Assembly (NCBI RefSeq): GCF_027942865.1
Contig: NC_134517.1
Span: 17,738,009 to 17,802,008 of the forward strand
Source: Odontesthes bonariensis
Taxonomy: Eukaryota > Chordata > Actinopteri > Atheriniformes > Atherinopsidae
DNA length: 64,000 nt
Reading direction: 5' to 3'
The notes below the pieces were generated by a model. That model searched no databases, was not told where the DNA came from, and worked only from the letters and a program-made list of their open reading frames with translations. Shown piece after piece: positions 9,777 through 24,487 of the stretch. The position numbers and the translations under genes are program-made. Within the stretch, counting starts at the first letter, position 1; each line of letters starts with the position of its first letter.

Positions 9777-12589
9777 CATACACAGTTATTTCCATTTCCC
9801 AGCTAATACAGATTTGATACACCGGATGTGTAGGATGCATTTCAAAATAAGCCACAGTGTCCATGTTTATTGTGCCTCTCAGCTTCAGTGAATGTCACAA
9901 TTTCACATGTTTTTGAAACAATATCCACAGCCTGGCCTTGAGAAAGGCAGTTTTAAGTTTCTTTCAGGTTGAAGTTGCTTTCCACATCATTTCCGCGACA
10001 TGACAGGTCTTGTCAAACATTGTGAGATGGTCTATTTAGAAAGCCACAATCTTTTGGTAACTGAAAAAAAATTTGCTTTCAATGTCTAAAATTACCTTGT
10101 GGTTTTCATCCTGAAACCCGACCAACAAGTGTCTAAAATAAAAGTTTTAGAAGAGACTAAATTAAGCGTAAAAGTATTTGGTTGGACACATCCTTATGCC
10201 TCCTACTTTTCTTTTCATGAAAATCCTTTTTTGAGTTTTTCCTCAAATGTTTAAGCACTTGAAAAAAATCGATTACATCCGTGACAGTTTCAAAAAGCTG
10301 CCGTCAGACTGTTAGTGTGACTTAGGAATTAACTAGACAGCTGTGGAATAAGAATAAGGGGAAAAAAATCAACTACTTCAACAACTTACCTGCTAAAACT
10401 GCAAATGCACTTGTAAATTTGGATCCATACTTTTCTGATCTATTAAATAAAACTCTAAGAGAAGATGTGTCAGGTGTAAAGTGAAGGGACTCGTTTTGTG
10501 GGAGTTTGCAACAACACCCTGCGCTCCTTGTTTTCTGATTGGATTTTAGACTGTGCGGTGAGAAAATACATTGGCAACAGCACAGCAACACTAAAGCTGA
10601 GAGTTTTTCCCTTTTTTAGTCATGTGACTTCAAGCTTCAGGCATGCCAGAGGCGACCATTAGAAGCCTAGAATAAGAGAGTCTTTCTACGCACTCACTCG
10701 AGTGTAACGATTGGCTGGGAATGGGTGATACATGGGTCTCCACAAATCTATTCAAGGAGCTGGCATTGCCTGACCTCACTTGGCATGATGCCCCTGAAAG
10801 GTCACCAGTACGTGAGATGACATTTTTACAAGCTTTCCCTGTTTGGCAGGACTACTTTGGATGCAGGAGGCGAGAAGAAAGCTGGATTATGTCAGTGGAG
10901 TCTCCCTGAAAACTAAGAAGCGTAATTACAGGAAGATATACTGTCCTCGTTTCAGTCAGCTGTTGTGTCGCTTTCACTGTGGGGGTTTATCACACTCCTG
11001 AAATGTTGTGCTGGCTAATTTAAAAGGTGTTTGGATTTTTAACTCTGGGGATGGATGTGCTGTTTGATGGGGATAAAACCTAATTCTCGGCCTACCTTTG
11101 TTTTATTACTTTCAACCCATAGGTGAACCGATTCCCACCCTTAATAAAAGCAATTTTTTTTTTTAAATTAAGTTGTGCATGCACCTAGAAGTTGATTGCG
11201 GCTGCTATTTTCTGTGTACATCTCTTTTTTTCAGAAAGAAAAAACAAATTGAACAAGACCAGACCTGAAACCATCATTTTCAGATCCACATGCTGTAAAA
11301 CCACAGTTTAAAAGTAACTGCACTGCTCAAGAGGAAGAAGTTCTATATTGTCGAGGGGACTTATTTGGGTTGAAGGACAACCCAGCACAGATGAGACGGG
11401 ACCCTGTAAGGCTCTTCGGTTAACTTTTACGGCACACTTCACGATGAGTAGTCAGCAGGTAAACAGTTGGGTATCTGTTACACATTCATGCTGAGCTGCC
11501 AAAAATTTTTCAAAGGCTGCAAACTCATTTTTTTATTCTTATGGAAATACCCCAAATTTTAAAGACACCACATTGTGGGAAATATGTATACAATTATGCA
11601 CATTAAATGTAGAATATTTCAATTTGATAGAATAATGCAGCTACGAACTCCAGATAGTCCTTCCCTCGGTGTATGGATAGTTTCGTATATATTTTCAGCT
11701 GAATACATAAGCGCTCAGAGAGAGTAGAAGGAGATTACTTTAATAACGTTAGAGCGTCCTAAGAGGCCGCGAGAGGAGGAGATGTATGTTGTGGTGGAAC
11801 ATTATAAATAGGCACCTTAAAGTATTAAGCAAACTCTGAATTATTCATGCATCCATTTCGACATTATTTAGAGAAAGAACTGAGTGTTCAAAGTCAGTTG
11901 ACAGAGTTACACTCTGTTAATCAGTCTTGAGGACAGCAGTGGGAAGTCATTTCCATATGCAGTCAGTTAAAGTCAACGCAAACAAGAGGACTGAGCTAAA
12001 GTTCACTCTGGTGACTTAATGAAGGTATCCCTAAAAAAAAGTTCAACATTAGTGAATGTTATATGATAGATGCATCAAAGATTTCAACATAATGTTACTT
12101 TCTAAGGGCTAAATCAGATGAGCCTTTGTACAAGTAAGGGTTGCTCAACTTTGGAACAAACCATGACGGAAATGTTTAAAAAAAACCTTATAATGGTTAG
12201 GCTTTGGCAAATAGTTTAACTTCATTGTCTTTTCGACAAAACTATCTATCGGTAGTTGGTGAACTGTAGAGATGCAAATGTTAGGGGTGTTTACATGTCC
12301 AAAAGTGGTTGGGGAGGCAGTATACTAAACATCCACACCGAGACTGCTGATGCGGTGACATGAAAAAGTAAAAAATATCTGTTACTGTGAAAGGTTGAGT
12401 CAGTAAAGGAAGAATTAATCTCTGAAAGGCAAACAGTTTTGCAACATTATTTCACTGGTAAAGGGAAGAACTGATTCAACAAAAAAGGAAGTCAGGCAAA
12501 CATCCCCATCTGTTAAAAAGCTGGAACTGAAAAGAAGATGGCTTCTGAAACACACATTAAAACCCTTCATGGACTGCTTCAAGAGGCAC
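9777..12589. other. Intergenic, no gene recognised
   Basis: AT-rich non-coding DNA. Frames are short and lack splice-supported exons or known motifs. The frame at 10721-10909 is the only one with a balanced amino-acid composition, and I could not connect it to a family. Confidence 0.5.
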
Positions 12590-13862
12590 GAGCTGAAGGT
12601 TTTGCCATGACCCTCACACTATGATGCCTAAACATCACCAACAGTTTGTGTTGTGGATCAATCACACGACAGAAGCTTGAACATGTGACTGAAGAAACCG
12701 AATTAGGCTGGTTTAAGTCATATTCATGTCATAGATTCCAGTTTGTCCATTTAAATGGGGAATCTTCCTCTCACACCAGAATACGTCACGGAGCGCCACA
12801 GGGCTCTGTGCTTGGACTGATTCTTTTCACTTTATACGTGCCTACATTTCCATTGCTATCCTGATGATACTCAGCTATACTGAACTATGAAACCAGATTA
12901 AATCAATCAGCTGGTTAGAGTACAAGTGTGTCTCAAAGACATAAAGACCTGGATGACTGAATTTTCTGCCTCTAAATTCAGATAAAACCGAAGTCGTTGT
13001 CTTTAGAGCTGTGCTTCAGGAAGAAACTGTCTAGCTATAAAATTACTTTAGATGGCATTTCCTTGGCTTCTAGTACAACAGTGAGGAACCTTTTTGTTAT
13101 TTATTGACCAGGATTTGTCCTTTGACCCACATATAAAACAGGTTTCAAGGATTGCCTTTTTTCACCTTTGTAACATTGCCAAAATTAGGAACATCCTGTC
13201 CCAGAGTGATGCAGGAAAACCAGTCTGTGCATTTGTTCCTTCAGGATTGGACTACTGTAAATCTTTATTACTGGGCTTTGAAAAACCTCCAGCTGATCCA
13301 ACATGCTGCAGCCAGAGGTCTGATGAGAACTAGCAGAAGAGATCATATTTCTCCAGTTTTAGCTTCTTCTTCATTGGCTCCCTGTTGAATTCATAATGGA
13401 ATTTAAGATTCTTCTCCTCACATATAAAGCTCTTATTGACCAAGCTCCATCATATCTTAAAGATCTAATCGTTTGATATTTTCCTTCCAGTTAGGGATGG
13501 CTCAGGTGACCCTGAAACCACCTATAGTTATTCTGCTATAGGCCTAAACTGCTGGGGGACCTCCGATGATGCACCTTTCCTCACTCCGCTCTCTTTGCTC
13601 TTCATGTACATGAAGTTTCTCGTTCTCGGTAGGTATCCCAGGCCTGGTGTTGTGGTACATGTTGACCCTCCTTCCTTTCCTCTCAAGCCCCAGCTGTATG
13701 AATTGGATTCATATGGAATTTAATTAATTTGATTTCACTGGATTATGATTGTATTACAATGAATTGGATGGTAATTGGACTGGATCTCTGAAGTGCCTTG
13801 AGATGGCATTTGTTGCGATTTGGCGCTATAAAAACAAAACTGAACTGAATTTAATTTAATTG
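12590..13862 (+). mobile_element. Degenerate L2/CR1-group LINE relic
   Basis: Broken reverse-transcriptase fragments appear in order on the plus strand. RHGAPQGSVLG lies around 12790-12830, a PDDTQLY-type active-site remnant around 12860-12880, DLSFDPHIKQVSRIAFFHLCNIAKIRNI around 13110-13200, and LDYCKSLLLGF around 13250. The 3' end near 13820-13860 has the GGCGCTATAAAAACAAAACTGAACTGAAT type end common to fish L2 LINEs. Several stops and frameshifts make it inactive. It is more decayed than the LINE at 3159. Confidence 0.75.
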
Positions 13863-16761
13863 GACAGACATAAAAATAACTGCACATGCATTATGGCCCA
13901 AGACCTTCCTTCAGATGCCTTTTGAAGGAGGAACTGACACTAAATATGTGGTAGCGTTTGCATCAGACCTTTTTTCCTCTTTTGCTATTTTTGAAACAAT
14001 AACTCTAAAAAAATGTATTTTTTTTCTTTACACCTCTTGACTACCAAGCCATATTTTTTATTTTTTTTAAATGTATAGTTATTTACAGTAATGGAAACCA
14101 TTTGTCTATGCCCGGACCTGTGCACGCCGCTGTAACTTATGCTCAGATTTTAGCTCAGATTTTTAGAAATGAAACAACCACACAGGCAAATAGAAAACTG
14201 TTAATGATTCGATATCGAATACAGCATCAGCTCTCTCATGCTAGACTTGATGGGAAAATATGTCTCATGACTGGGACTGTATAAGTGCTCCCCAGGGTTT
14301 CCTCTAGGGCTGATGCACGCAGCTAAAACACTCAGACCTAGATACTCAGCTGCGTGTTATGTCTGTGTTCTCTAACCTTGATGAAAAATAAAAGAGGAAT
14401 TCTGCTGGGAATCAGAGGCTGCTGCTGCGGAGAGTTCAGTCACATGAAAGAGCAGCTGGATGAAATGAACATTCCCTCAAGGCTTGGCTGCTGCTTCTGA
14501 TACTCCTACAGATACACCACAGGGACAAAGCTGAATAAGCATTAAAGCATGGTGGAGAACATGACCTTAAGGTCCAGCTCATCTGCAACCGTGACACCGC
14601 CCAATATCAAGTCAGAGCCCTTCTCCCTGCACGTGTGCGTGTGAGTTTCTGCCTTCAACTGTCCATATGTACGTTTTCACAGTCAATTTGCAAGAAAACC
14701 AACTACCCCCCCCCCCCTTTTTTTTCCCTTTTTTACATTTTTTACATTTCCCTGCAATATCGTGTTCTCAATCAGGGAACGAGAGACCGTTTTGTCATAA
14801 CAAGAGATATGAGTTTCCTGTTCAGACAGGATGCTGATCAGTAGAAAGTTTGCATAGCTCACGAAAAAACCGCTGATGAGTGTTTGTGTCTGTGTGTGTC
14901 TGTGTGTGTGTTTGTGAGGAAGTAGGGTTTTAAACTGAGCCAAATTCCCCGGCAGCAATAACCAATGCATTCTAATAATGCCATCGTAACAGAAAACATA
15001 TTTTTTCATTATAAAGACACTTTTGTTGCTGGGCTTTTCCTCAAGACTGTTGTTGATATTCTCTCATAAACTCAGGTTTAAGAAGAAAATACAGTTTTGT
15101 AGCAAACATATTGCCTCAGATTTCAAGATACGACGTATGATGAAATCAAATCTTTATAACTGTGTAATGGGACAAATATCTTTCCTTTTAAAGACAATAG
15201 AAGTAGGACTGACGCTCGAATAGGGAACTTTAAATTGCTGTTAAAGGAAGTCACCTGCTAAGTGGATGCTTGTATAACTCAAACAATGTAAACATGTTGC
15301 AGTTTGTCTGTCGTAACTGTTGTCTGCCTCCATTTTGCTTACAGCTACTGGGAGTGGTTTTGGTGTCCAATTAGATCTACAGTGTGCTTTCATAAGATTA
15401 CGTTTATTTTCAAAAGTAAATCATGTAGTGTTTACTTCTGGGCCAAAAAAAATACGTGATAAATCCCATGTTCTGGATAAAAAAAAAAAACAATATTTGT
15501 TGTGGTGGTGGAAGCTGTACATTCAGATGACTCTGAGACATAAACCTGACACGATTTTTTAATGAACCTTCAGGATTTCATTTAAAGCTTGCTGCTGTTA
15601 ACCATTATCGCTCCACTCTGAAGATGGATTTTTTTTTTTTTTTTTTAAGGGTCATGTGTTGCACCTCTGCCTGACCGAGCTTCCCTGTGCTTTGCAGTTT
15701 CCTGTTTGAAGCATCACTAGTTTCACTTCCTGTGTGATTTTCTGACTGTCTGGAGGATCAGTGTCAATGGATCAGGTTTTGGAAGTGCAGCAGGAGGATG
15801 AAGAATGAGGGGGCTGTTGAGCAGATAGGGGAGCAGAAAGTGGTAAACAATCAGAGATGACTAGGCTGCAATATATGGCAGAGTAAAATAGGCAAGTGAC
15901 AGAGGTCAACAGACAGAAAACTGAATGTGAAGTGGAGTGATGAGTTCTGCAGGAGCAGGAGTGGGATGTTTTCTGTCTCACCTAACAAAAGTGACTGTCA
16001 AATATTTACAGATTTAAAATATTTTTCAATATTCTATGACTGTAAATAAAACGTGCCAGTTCAAACCACTGACTGCATACAGCCTTATTTGATTGTTTGT
16101 TCTTTTTTTTTTCAGTTTTCTTCTCAGTTTGGAGAATCAGGGAGGAATTCTGATGGTGAAGATAAGCTAAGGACTATTCACAAGGGGGCCATAAAAACAA
16201 ATTATCATCATCTAAAACAACTCGAACATTACATAACAGCTGTTTTCACAAGTGCTCTGGAATCCTGTGATGTTCTAGCGATGTTGCGGATTGGTGGTAT
16301 GTGCAAATGCAAACATCTTCATCATTTGCCTCAGACAGCTTGCAGACATTTTCTACCCAGAACCCTCGTAAAAATCACTGCCGTATCAGTGGGTGAGACA
16401 ACGTGCAAACATAGCGGCAAATACTCTGGAGCATGTACTGGCTGAGTGTGGGTGAGCATGTGTGTGCGCTGGTAAAAGTTGCTCCTTGATTCTCCTTTCT
16501 GCTGATCTATATGCTGCTTTCCACTTGCTCTTCACAAGTGGAGATGCATATGTTCAAAGAATATGCTAACTGTAGCTTTCTGAAGTGTAACTGCGTGTGA
16601 ATTTGAAGAATTGGCATCCGTGAAGTTAAGAGTTAGGTTGTAAATAAAAGATGTATCAGTGATCATTTTCTAACTACCGTATCTTGGTAGTTTTTATTTC
16701 TAACCTGGTTTCGCTTAAACCCAACCAGGAATAAAGTTTTATCATAGTGCTGGGCTTTCTT

Positions 16762-16793
16762 GTAACCAGGGCAACCAGCCAAATGGTGTCCAT
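16762..16793 (+). repeat. Dispersed repeat family, copy 1
   Basis: The core GTAACCAGGGCAACCAGCCA and the following AAATGG resemble segments at 20583-20614 and, reversed, at 57932-57963. Surrounding sequence also shares CTAACCTAAACCAAG-type blocks, so the true repeat is longer than this core. Confidence 0.5.
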
Positions 16794-19700
16794 GATGGCA
16801 ATGGTTGCCTTGTATAAAGAACATACTTTCCTAGCCATGATTGTTTTCTAACCTAAACCAAGTAGTCTTGACTTCTGATTGTAACTAAGTGATGTTATTA
16901 ACTAATCCAAACCAGGAAGTGGCAGAAGTGTTGACACGTTATTATGTGTTGGTCTTGAGCAGAGCATATGACTGGAATTGGGGTATGTGTAACTATGTCA
17001 TCCACCACCCATCCTGCCTCTTTATGAAGAATTTGTGGCTTCTTTAAAGGAAAGACCTGGGCATGAGTCTTTTTTAAATGTAGAAACACTCCTATGATTT
17101 GTATTTCCCACCTGCCGTCTTGAGGAGCAGTTCTTTACAGGATGCTGTTACTGGTCCCATTCAAGAATACGAACAAACGATGTATACGGTCTCTTTGACT
17201 GGAGGGCTTGTTGCTCTGCATGGCTGCATGTATGGTGGCCGCCCAACGTATCCCGCTGCTGATCAGCCGAGTCCATCAGGTGCTGAGTCAGACTTGTTGG
17301 ATAGCCCAGTGCTGGGCATTACTTTTACAAAGATTTAAAAGAGAGTAAATGTTAATGCTTTTTCAGACTTTTCACTAATTAAACTGAGACTGCCGTCAAT
17401 AGCTGGTAAGGCACTGACTGCTCATCAGTACTTCACACAACAACATTTGAAATAAGCGGATTATCTCTTGAACACTGACCACCAACATATTGATCAGAGT
17501 GAATGGAGTTAATGAAACCAAAATGAACTTGTCATGACCGAGGCTTGCCCTTTTTGAATGCGAGTCTTTCGGAGCCAGTCTAGCAGCCATTCAACTGCAC
17601 TTTAAGGCACATCCGCATTGGCACACATCTGACTCCAGATGACTGCGTCCATCTTCTTAGTCTTGGTAATCCTAGCAGATTAGCTGGGATTAGTATATAC
17701 GATCATTGAAATAAATCCATTTAAACAAAAAGCCGAGCTTGCTCTAAATTGTTAGAAAAACTGGCACAACTGATGTGGAGTCAAAGGCAGGCAGTGACAG
17801 CAAAATGATGGATGCACTGAGACTCATGGGACAGATGGAGAGAGGAGTAGAAGAAGAATGTTTGATAACTTATACCCTTCCGCAGTGAAAGAATGACTAA
17901 TGGCTTCCATTTACAGCGGGAGCGAGACTTCCTTTTGCAAAGGCTTCCCCGTGGGTCCGAAACTCTGTATCTATCTCTTCCGTTCTCTCGTGAGCTCTGT
18001 CCTTTCCTCTGTCACTTCTTTTCATCCTGTCTGACTTCCTCTGTTAATATGTTAAACGATGATACCCACTGATTTCAAATGATTAAATCACAAGAGCAGA
18101 AGTGTTGCTCTGTGGTTTGCAGTGCTGCTAATCATTTTTCAAAGACGACATTGTGTGCATGTTTTACCATCTTCACATGGCTGCTTGTGATAAAATTGCA
18201 AGCGAAGGCTGTTTTTTTTTTTCTCATCATGAATTTGTCTTGCTATGTGCAGAGCTTTATGATCTCGTTGTCAGTTATAGGTTGCCGAGAAATTAGATGT
18301 GACAACAAGAAGTTGTGGTTCCAGAAAACAGAACATGCACGTACGTAACCATAACCATATATCTACAATTTAGTTTGCTTCCTTACAAATACGTGTGGAA
18401 CAGGTGCAGAGCAGATTTAGAGGTTTGACTGTGCACCTTAGACATGGAATAATTTGCAAGAATTTGATGAAAGAGTTGGTTGTTATTCTTTAAAGTATTT
18501 ACTATCATTTAACTGATTTCTTTTCTTGTTGTTACACAGTCTAACATGTTTAAACTGCATGAATTTGGGTGTTTTTTCCCCTTGTAATATGTTGTGAGTT
18601 TGTAAGGCTGCAGCCTTTGCCAAGTCGAAATCTCAGTGAAATGACCTGTTAGAATAAAGGTAATGTGAAATAGAAATAAAAATTATTTGGTGTAATGGGA
18701 CAGTTTTTGAGGTGCTAGGCGGGTAAATTCTTGCCCGTATCTGGACGGACTTGTCATAGACCCTCTGTAGTTTTAGTTTGCCTCATTGCCCCGAGTCTCT
18801 TTATGTAATCCTCAACTGAATCCAGGCAGTTGAGATCAGAGATCTGTAGGAGGCACATCATCAATTACGGGTCCCATTGTTCTTCTTGTGGCTAATGATC
18901 ATTTATGGCTCTACTCCTGTTACTGCACAAAAGACAAGGATCTAAACCTCTAAAATGCCTTCAGCACAGTATTGTACAATAAATAGCCAAAGTCTAATCA
19001 TCCAAGCTCCTTACCCTGAAAGGGCAGTTGTGCATAATGACATTTCACATCTTTAAGACTCAAGTTCTTTCAAGTTCTGTCAATGATGTGGCTAATGTGA
19101 TGGATGACCTATCTCTAAGCTGAAATATCTCATCATCTGTAGGGGGGATTGTCATAAAACTTTGTACAGACATCCAGATGAATCCACCAAACTTTAACTA
19201 TCTTCTGATGATTGCGTGCCAATCTTGGACAGTGATCATGGCAAACATTGTGCCTGCAACACAAAAGCATGTTCACATTATCATTTGGACAATATGAACA
19301 TGCTACTGACAGTAATGCACTGACAGCACTGCACCACAGTTTCATGTAGCATGGCTGCAGAGCCTTAGTCCTAATCATTTACAAACAGCCTAGTTTCTCA
19401 GCAAAAATTCCAAAACTCTATCGTCATCTGTCTGTCTTCTTTCCCTGCCTTGCTCTGGTCTGCATAGTGGTCCAAATCATTATGACACAAAGAAAAGCTT
19501 TATTACATGGAGATAAATTGCATTTCCTTTCCTTTGCCTACATTTTCTGCTCTGCCTCTTTTCTTTTATCTTGCTATATTTCCAGTGTACACATCTTCTA
19601 TGAATCCATTTTCATTTAATAAAATTTGCATTCAGATATGTATTTCCAGACGCTTGCTGATTGTACAGCTGATAGTTTCATACATCCAGTGATTCAAAGC

Positions 19701-20087
19701 CATTTTCATTCAATTTTATTCTTCTGTGGATACGTAAGAGGAGAAGAATCTAATTCCTCTAGGCAAACATTAATTTTCTGGCTTTTCTTCACAGCCGTAA
19801 CACGGTTTTGTACACATAACACACATTTCTGATATTGTCCTTGGTTCGATGGATTTCTGTCTGCACTGCAGAAGAATTACAAGTCTGGGGGTACAACCAG
19901 CAGGAGAGGCGGCGAAAGAGTGGCCTCATATCTCATCTGGTAATTTTTTGAGATAGTGCCAAATACTCTGTTCAAGGACTTCATATCTATTCTCAATTGG
20001 TATGTTCATATATTATGATGAGAATCAGACTTACAAGGTTTGCAAGGTCCTCAAACAGACACAGACAGGTTTAAGCCCTTTAAACAA

Positions 20088-20130
20088 CTGGTTAGGTTTA
20101 GGTATTATAAACGACTTGGTCATGGTTAGT
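20088..20130 (+). repeat. TTAGGTTTAGG-type dispersed repeat
   Basis: GGTTAGGTTTAGGTATTATA followed by a CTTGGTCATGGTTAG block. Similar blocks lie at 37207-37250 and, reversed, at 51592-51640. These look like fragments of one old fish repeat. Confidence 0.4.
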
Positions 20131-20582
20131 GAAAAAAAAATAGACCCTCTCACAATGTTTACTGCAGGACTCAAGTCTCATTTGCAAAAGACACAAACTA
20201 GAGCAGAATGAATCAAATAAACCCTCTCCAACATCAGCTCAGCCCCATTGAGAATTAAGTTGCTTTTCACATTTCGAGAAGGGACAGCTCTTCGCCCACA
20301 CAGGTCTCACAGGTCTCATCACAGGTCTCTCACATGGGGCGTTTGTTTATGCAGGCCTACACAACCTATAATCACGTTTGTGGAACATGCAACCTTTGGT
20401 GATCGTGAGAAAAGTTGCATGTGAATGATTGCATCTGTGAGGATGATAAGTGTGGTGTGGATAAGAAAGGGGTTGTTTTTCAGCTCTAACCATGAATGTT
20501 CTCTAACCCCCGAACCAAGTGTAGTTATCAGCAAAACCAAACCACAAAGTAACGACAATTCTTCGTAATGGGTTTGTTTTAG

Positions 20583-20614
20583 TGTAACCTAGGCAACCAG
20601 CAAAATGGCATCCA
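20583..20614 (+). repeat. Dispersed repeat family, copy 2
   Basis: GTAACCTAGGCAACCAGCAA followed by AATGGCATCCA matches copy 1 with a few substitutions and lies in the same orientation. Confidence 0.5.
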
Positions 20615-23600
20615 CAAGGGGGATGCTTGAGTAGTCAAGAAAAATGTATGTATAGATCTGTGATCTTTTTATAATACTTATCAAATATTGTTATAACCTA
20701 AACCTTTTTGTCATGTGTTAATTAACACTACGTGTCGTGAATACACGTATTTCCCTCTTGCTGCTTGGAGAAGTGGCTCACTGGAGGTCGTTATGCGTCA
20801 TATTTAGGGATATGAGAAAACGAACTACATGATCATATTCCGGAGGACTCTGCCGTAGGCTACTGTAAGTGCTGTATCTATTGTCAAGCCAGCATTTTCC
20901 CAAACCAGGTTTTTTTTCTTTCTTTTTTTAAACTATCCAAGCAACTTTGTTACTTTAAGTAACCAAAGCAAAAAATAAAATAAAATAAAATAAAAAAAGG
21001 GGAAAATAAGCCAGTGACAGGACTTAGCACAAAGTTGAAAAAAGATATCCGAGGTAAAAGAAGGAAACAAGAATAGATTTCATAAAATAAAAGTAGATCT
21101 CAGCTGTCTGAGATGAAGGTAGTATTAAGTGCATCTGAGTGCACTGAAAGTTGTACTGGATGTCACAAAAATTAAATCAATAAAAGTACAATACATGTCT
21201 ATCAACATTTTACCAATCTAACCAGTTCAGTAATAACCAGTAGTTATAGTACGTTTGTGCTGTATTCACAACTTGTTCCCACTAATCCAAGTGACCAAAA
21301 CATCCTTATTGTTCGTCTTATTCATGTAGGTACTGTGAGTTAACGAGCATTTATTCATTATTAAAACTGAATCGCCTGCAGCAATTCATACATTAAATCT
21401 TTATAATCTGCGACTGTGCAAAGTTCTAACAGTTTCACTGATATGACTTATCAAAATATCATGAGAAATCCATCGTTATCCCGGTAGGTTTGAGCATGCT
21501 GGGTTTCTTCTTTTTTTTTTTTTTGGTTTTTCTTTTAAATTTGAAAGACTTCCCAATGTTTCTGGCTCGGTTTCTCTACCAAGGTCACTCCAGCTGATGG
21601 GGAAGAGGAGCACCGGGAAGACAACACCACTTACCGAGACGAGAGGTCGCAATCAGGCAGAACAAAGCTATAATCAAACTGACCTCTGGCAAAAACAGAA
21701 AAGAGTGACGAAAGGAAAGAAAATAATATAATCATAGCAAGAAGGCGAGGAATTTGAATCTGAAGAGAAGCTTTTAATCATACACGGAGAAAGGTTCAAA
21801 GACAGCTATGTGGAAGAGAAATGAGAAGAAAAAAAACCAGACAGAGACGACAGAAGGCAGGATGGAAAAGGAGGGGTGCAGGTTGGTGTTTTTTTTTAAC
21901 ACGTTCTAATCAGAGCCAGCACATCAAACGTGGTCTGCTGTGAAAACGCCCTCTCAGTTAATCAGAATGAAGACACACGGAGAAATATTGGTTACTGATG
22001 CCAGAACAAGTTAGCCGCAAGTCAGACTCAAACATGTTGCATAAAGAAGAGGATTTGGTGTACAGCATACCAAAATGAGGGCAGCACAAAAGTGAAATCT
22101 CCTTGTTACGCAACTTTTTTATGCACGAAAATTTTTTCTTGTAGACTGAGTTTAATAAGCTGGGGCTCCCATCGCGTCTTCATCCAGTTCAGTGGGTATC
22201 GGAGCAAAAAGAGAGGGTGGAGATAAGTTGTGTCTGAAGGTACAATGAGGCAGGACTCAGGAGGAGGATAAAAATCCGTCTCCCTCATGTTTGGTTGGCT
22301 TTCTGGAGCATTCTGCTGGTCTGCAGCTAACTGCATACTCTTTTGACTTTATATTCCGGGTGGCGGGACTGTCCTATCTGACCACTTTAATGAATCCCAG
22401 TAGATTAGCAGGGCCACAAATCCAAATCCAGAAAATACACAACTAAACCCCATCCTCATTTCATACACCAGTCAGCTGAAATATATGGTAAAAACGTGTC
22501 TAAGCTCTGGGTGTAAAAGTACTTTATGCCATTAGAATTTCCTGCCGAGCCATAAATAAAAGCATTGTTTTAAAACTGCAACCATGAGAGTGTTAGCCTT
22601 CTCTGTTGTTCTGTGACAAATCAATTGTCACCTGCACCTTGTTATGCCTCTCGTAAACATTCATCTTGCTGATTTTTTTGCAAACTTTTGCCGTATAGTG
22701 TGTTGCATTGCTGTTCTGTGAGGGATATTGATGAGCTGTGGGTCTGAGGATGCTCAAATCACAGAGCAATCAGGCCTAATCATGGCTCCTGTGGCCAGCT
22801 GATCAGTGCCAGTAATACACAGGTACAGCTTTGCTTTTCTCTTAATACAACTTGACTTTCCCCTGATGATTAGTATGGAGGCCATGAACACAATGATCAT
22901 TTGTCATTCCACACACTGATGGGATGCATTGTGATGTTTTATAAGCTCTGCCCTAGAGATGGAATGTCTAATCCAATAGGCAGCATCAGCCATTGGTGGG
23001 ACAGTGCAAGAGCTTGCATGCAGTAACACACTTCCAGCTATTGAAGTCCGATGGGAGTGGGATGCTGCAAGCCTTTAAAAGCCTGTAAGGAGGGGGTTAT
23101 TATACAAAGGATCATGACAGGAATTCAATAACAGGCTTTTGCCCTGTGAAATTTCTCTCTTCCCATCAGAATCTCTCCATTTCTACCACTCTTTCCATTG
23201 CTCGCTATCTCTGCTCCTCTGTGGGCAGTGAGTTAAAAGGATAATACTTGAGTGCTCAGGATTCCTCTTGAATGTTAATCACCCTTAAATGGCACTCTTC
23301 CCCTCACGATCTTCTGTACTTCTTCTGGGCAGTGGCAAAGTTAATTCCAATACAATCTTTTTAGGCTTGGCTTTGGTGCCGAGATACTGAAACGGTACTG
23401 CGTAAATGAGCATATTAGGATTACTGTCTAGGTCTTAGGCAACGGAGCAGGTAGCCAATGAGATTTCTGTATTATTTTTTGTAAATCTACATTACGAAAA
23501 GCACTTTGTGACGTGAAAATTGAAGACCGGACTAATTCAAATTTGACATCCATATCTGACCCTACGATGGCTAAAAGTAGTTGTGCAGGTTTGTGCAAAA

Positions 23601-24425
23601 ACTAAATGTTTTTTAATAATTTGACCTGATGCAGAATGGTGGCTAGGGGTGACTAATGAGAGGATACAGCTTTGGGGAAGGGTGTTCGGCCTTCCTATCT
23701 GCTGTTTTAACAGAAAACACAAATATGTGTAAACTTTTAACACCAAACTATCTACCAACTGCAAAGTGACACACAGTGTCACATGACCCAGATAGCTTTT
23801 TATCATTTTTAAGGATGCAGTGTTCTTTCCTGTACAAAAGACTTCAGGAAAGAAACTCAATTTTATGTCTCACAATAAAAAGGTCACATTGGGAATAAAT
23901 CATGTGCAATAGTAACCTGAGAATCCGACAGAATCTCCCTTTCATTTGAATCAGTTTATCAAATTTGAAGTGCTCGATCAGTCTTTGGGCTCTTTTACAA
24001 GAACAAGTGGCGACACCCCCCCCACCCTCCACCCCCCACCCACTCCTCTCCCCATGAGAGCAGCGTCAGAGAATAGAAATTGCCCTTGAACACACCGCAG
24101 TGACAACTTCCAACTGCTGACTCCTACGTGTGTACAAGAGGACACAACTTTGTCATGCGAAATGGAGCAGGAGTCTATACATTTTTCAGTAGGGTAAAAA
24201 TTGTGAACAAATCATTATGCAACATTTAAGTTGAAACGTAAAAAATAACAGTTAAAGTCACTTTTAAATACAACAGTTCATTCCCTACATTGATCATGCA
24301 GTCTGAGTGATATCTCCCACTGGCCGACCAACATGGGCTGCAAGAAGCCCAAGTCAGAAAGAGCTGACGGTGCGTTAAACACATACATTCCTGATTGCCA
24401 ATTGTCAGCTTGATGAATAAGAGCC

Positions 24426-24429
<4 letters not shown>

Positions 24430-24484
<55 letters not shown>
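24430..24484. repeat. (AT)n microsatellite
   Basis: A perfect AT dinucleotide tract of about 55 bp. Confidence 0.95.

Positions 24485-24487
<3 letters not shown>

Larger units (their letters stand above)
13863..24429. other. Intergenic, no gene recognised
   Basis: Roughly 10 kb of unique-looking AT-rich DNA. I see homopolymer tracts and two copies of a dispersed repeat (16762-16793 and 20583-20614, listed separately). No frame has convincing splice sites or a domain. Confidence 0.45.

Noticed and set aside
16053..16445. 130-codon open frame preceded by a poly-T/CAG stretch
   Set aside because: No recognisable domain, no supporting neighbouring exon and ordinary intergenic composition; likely chance.
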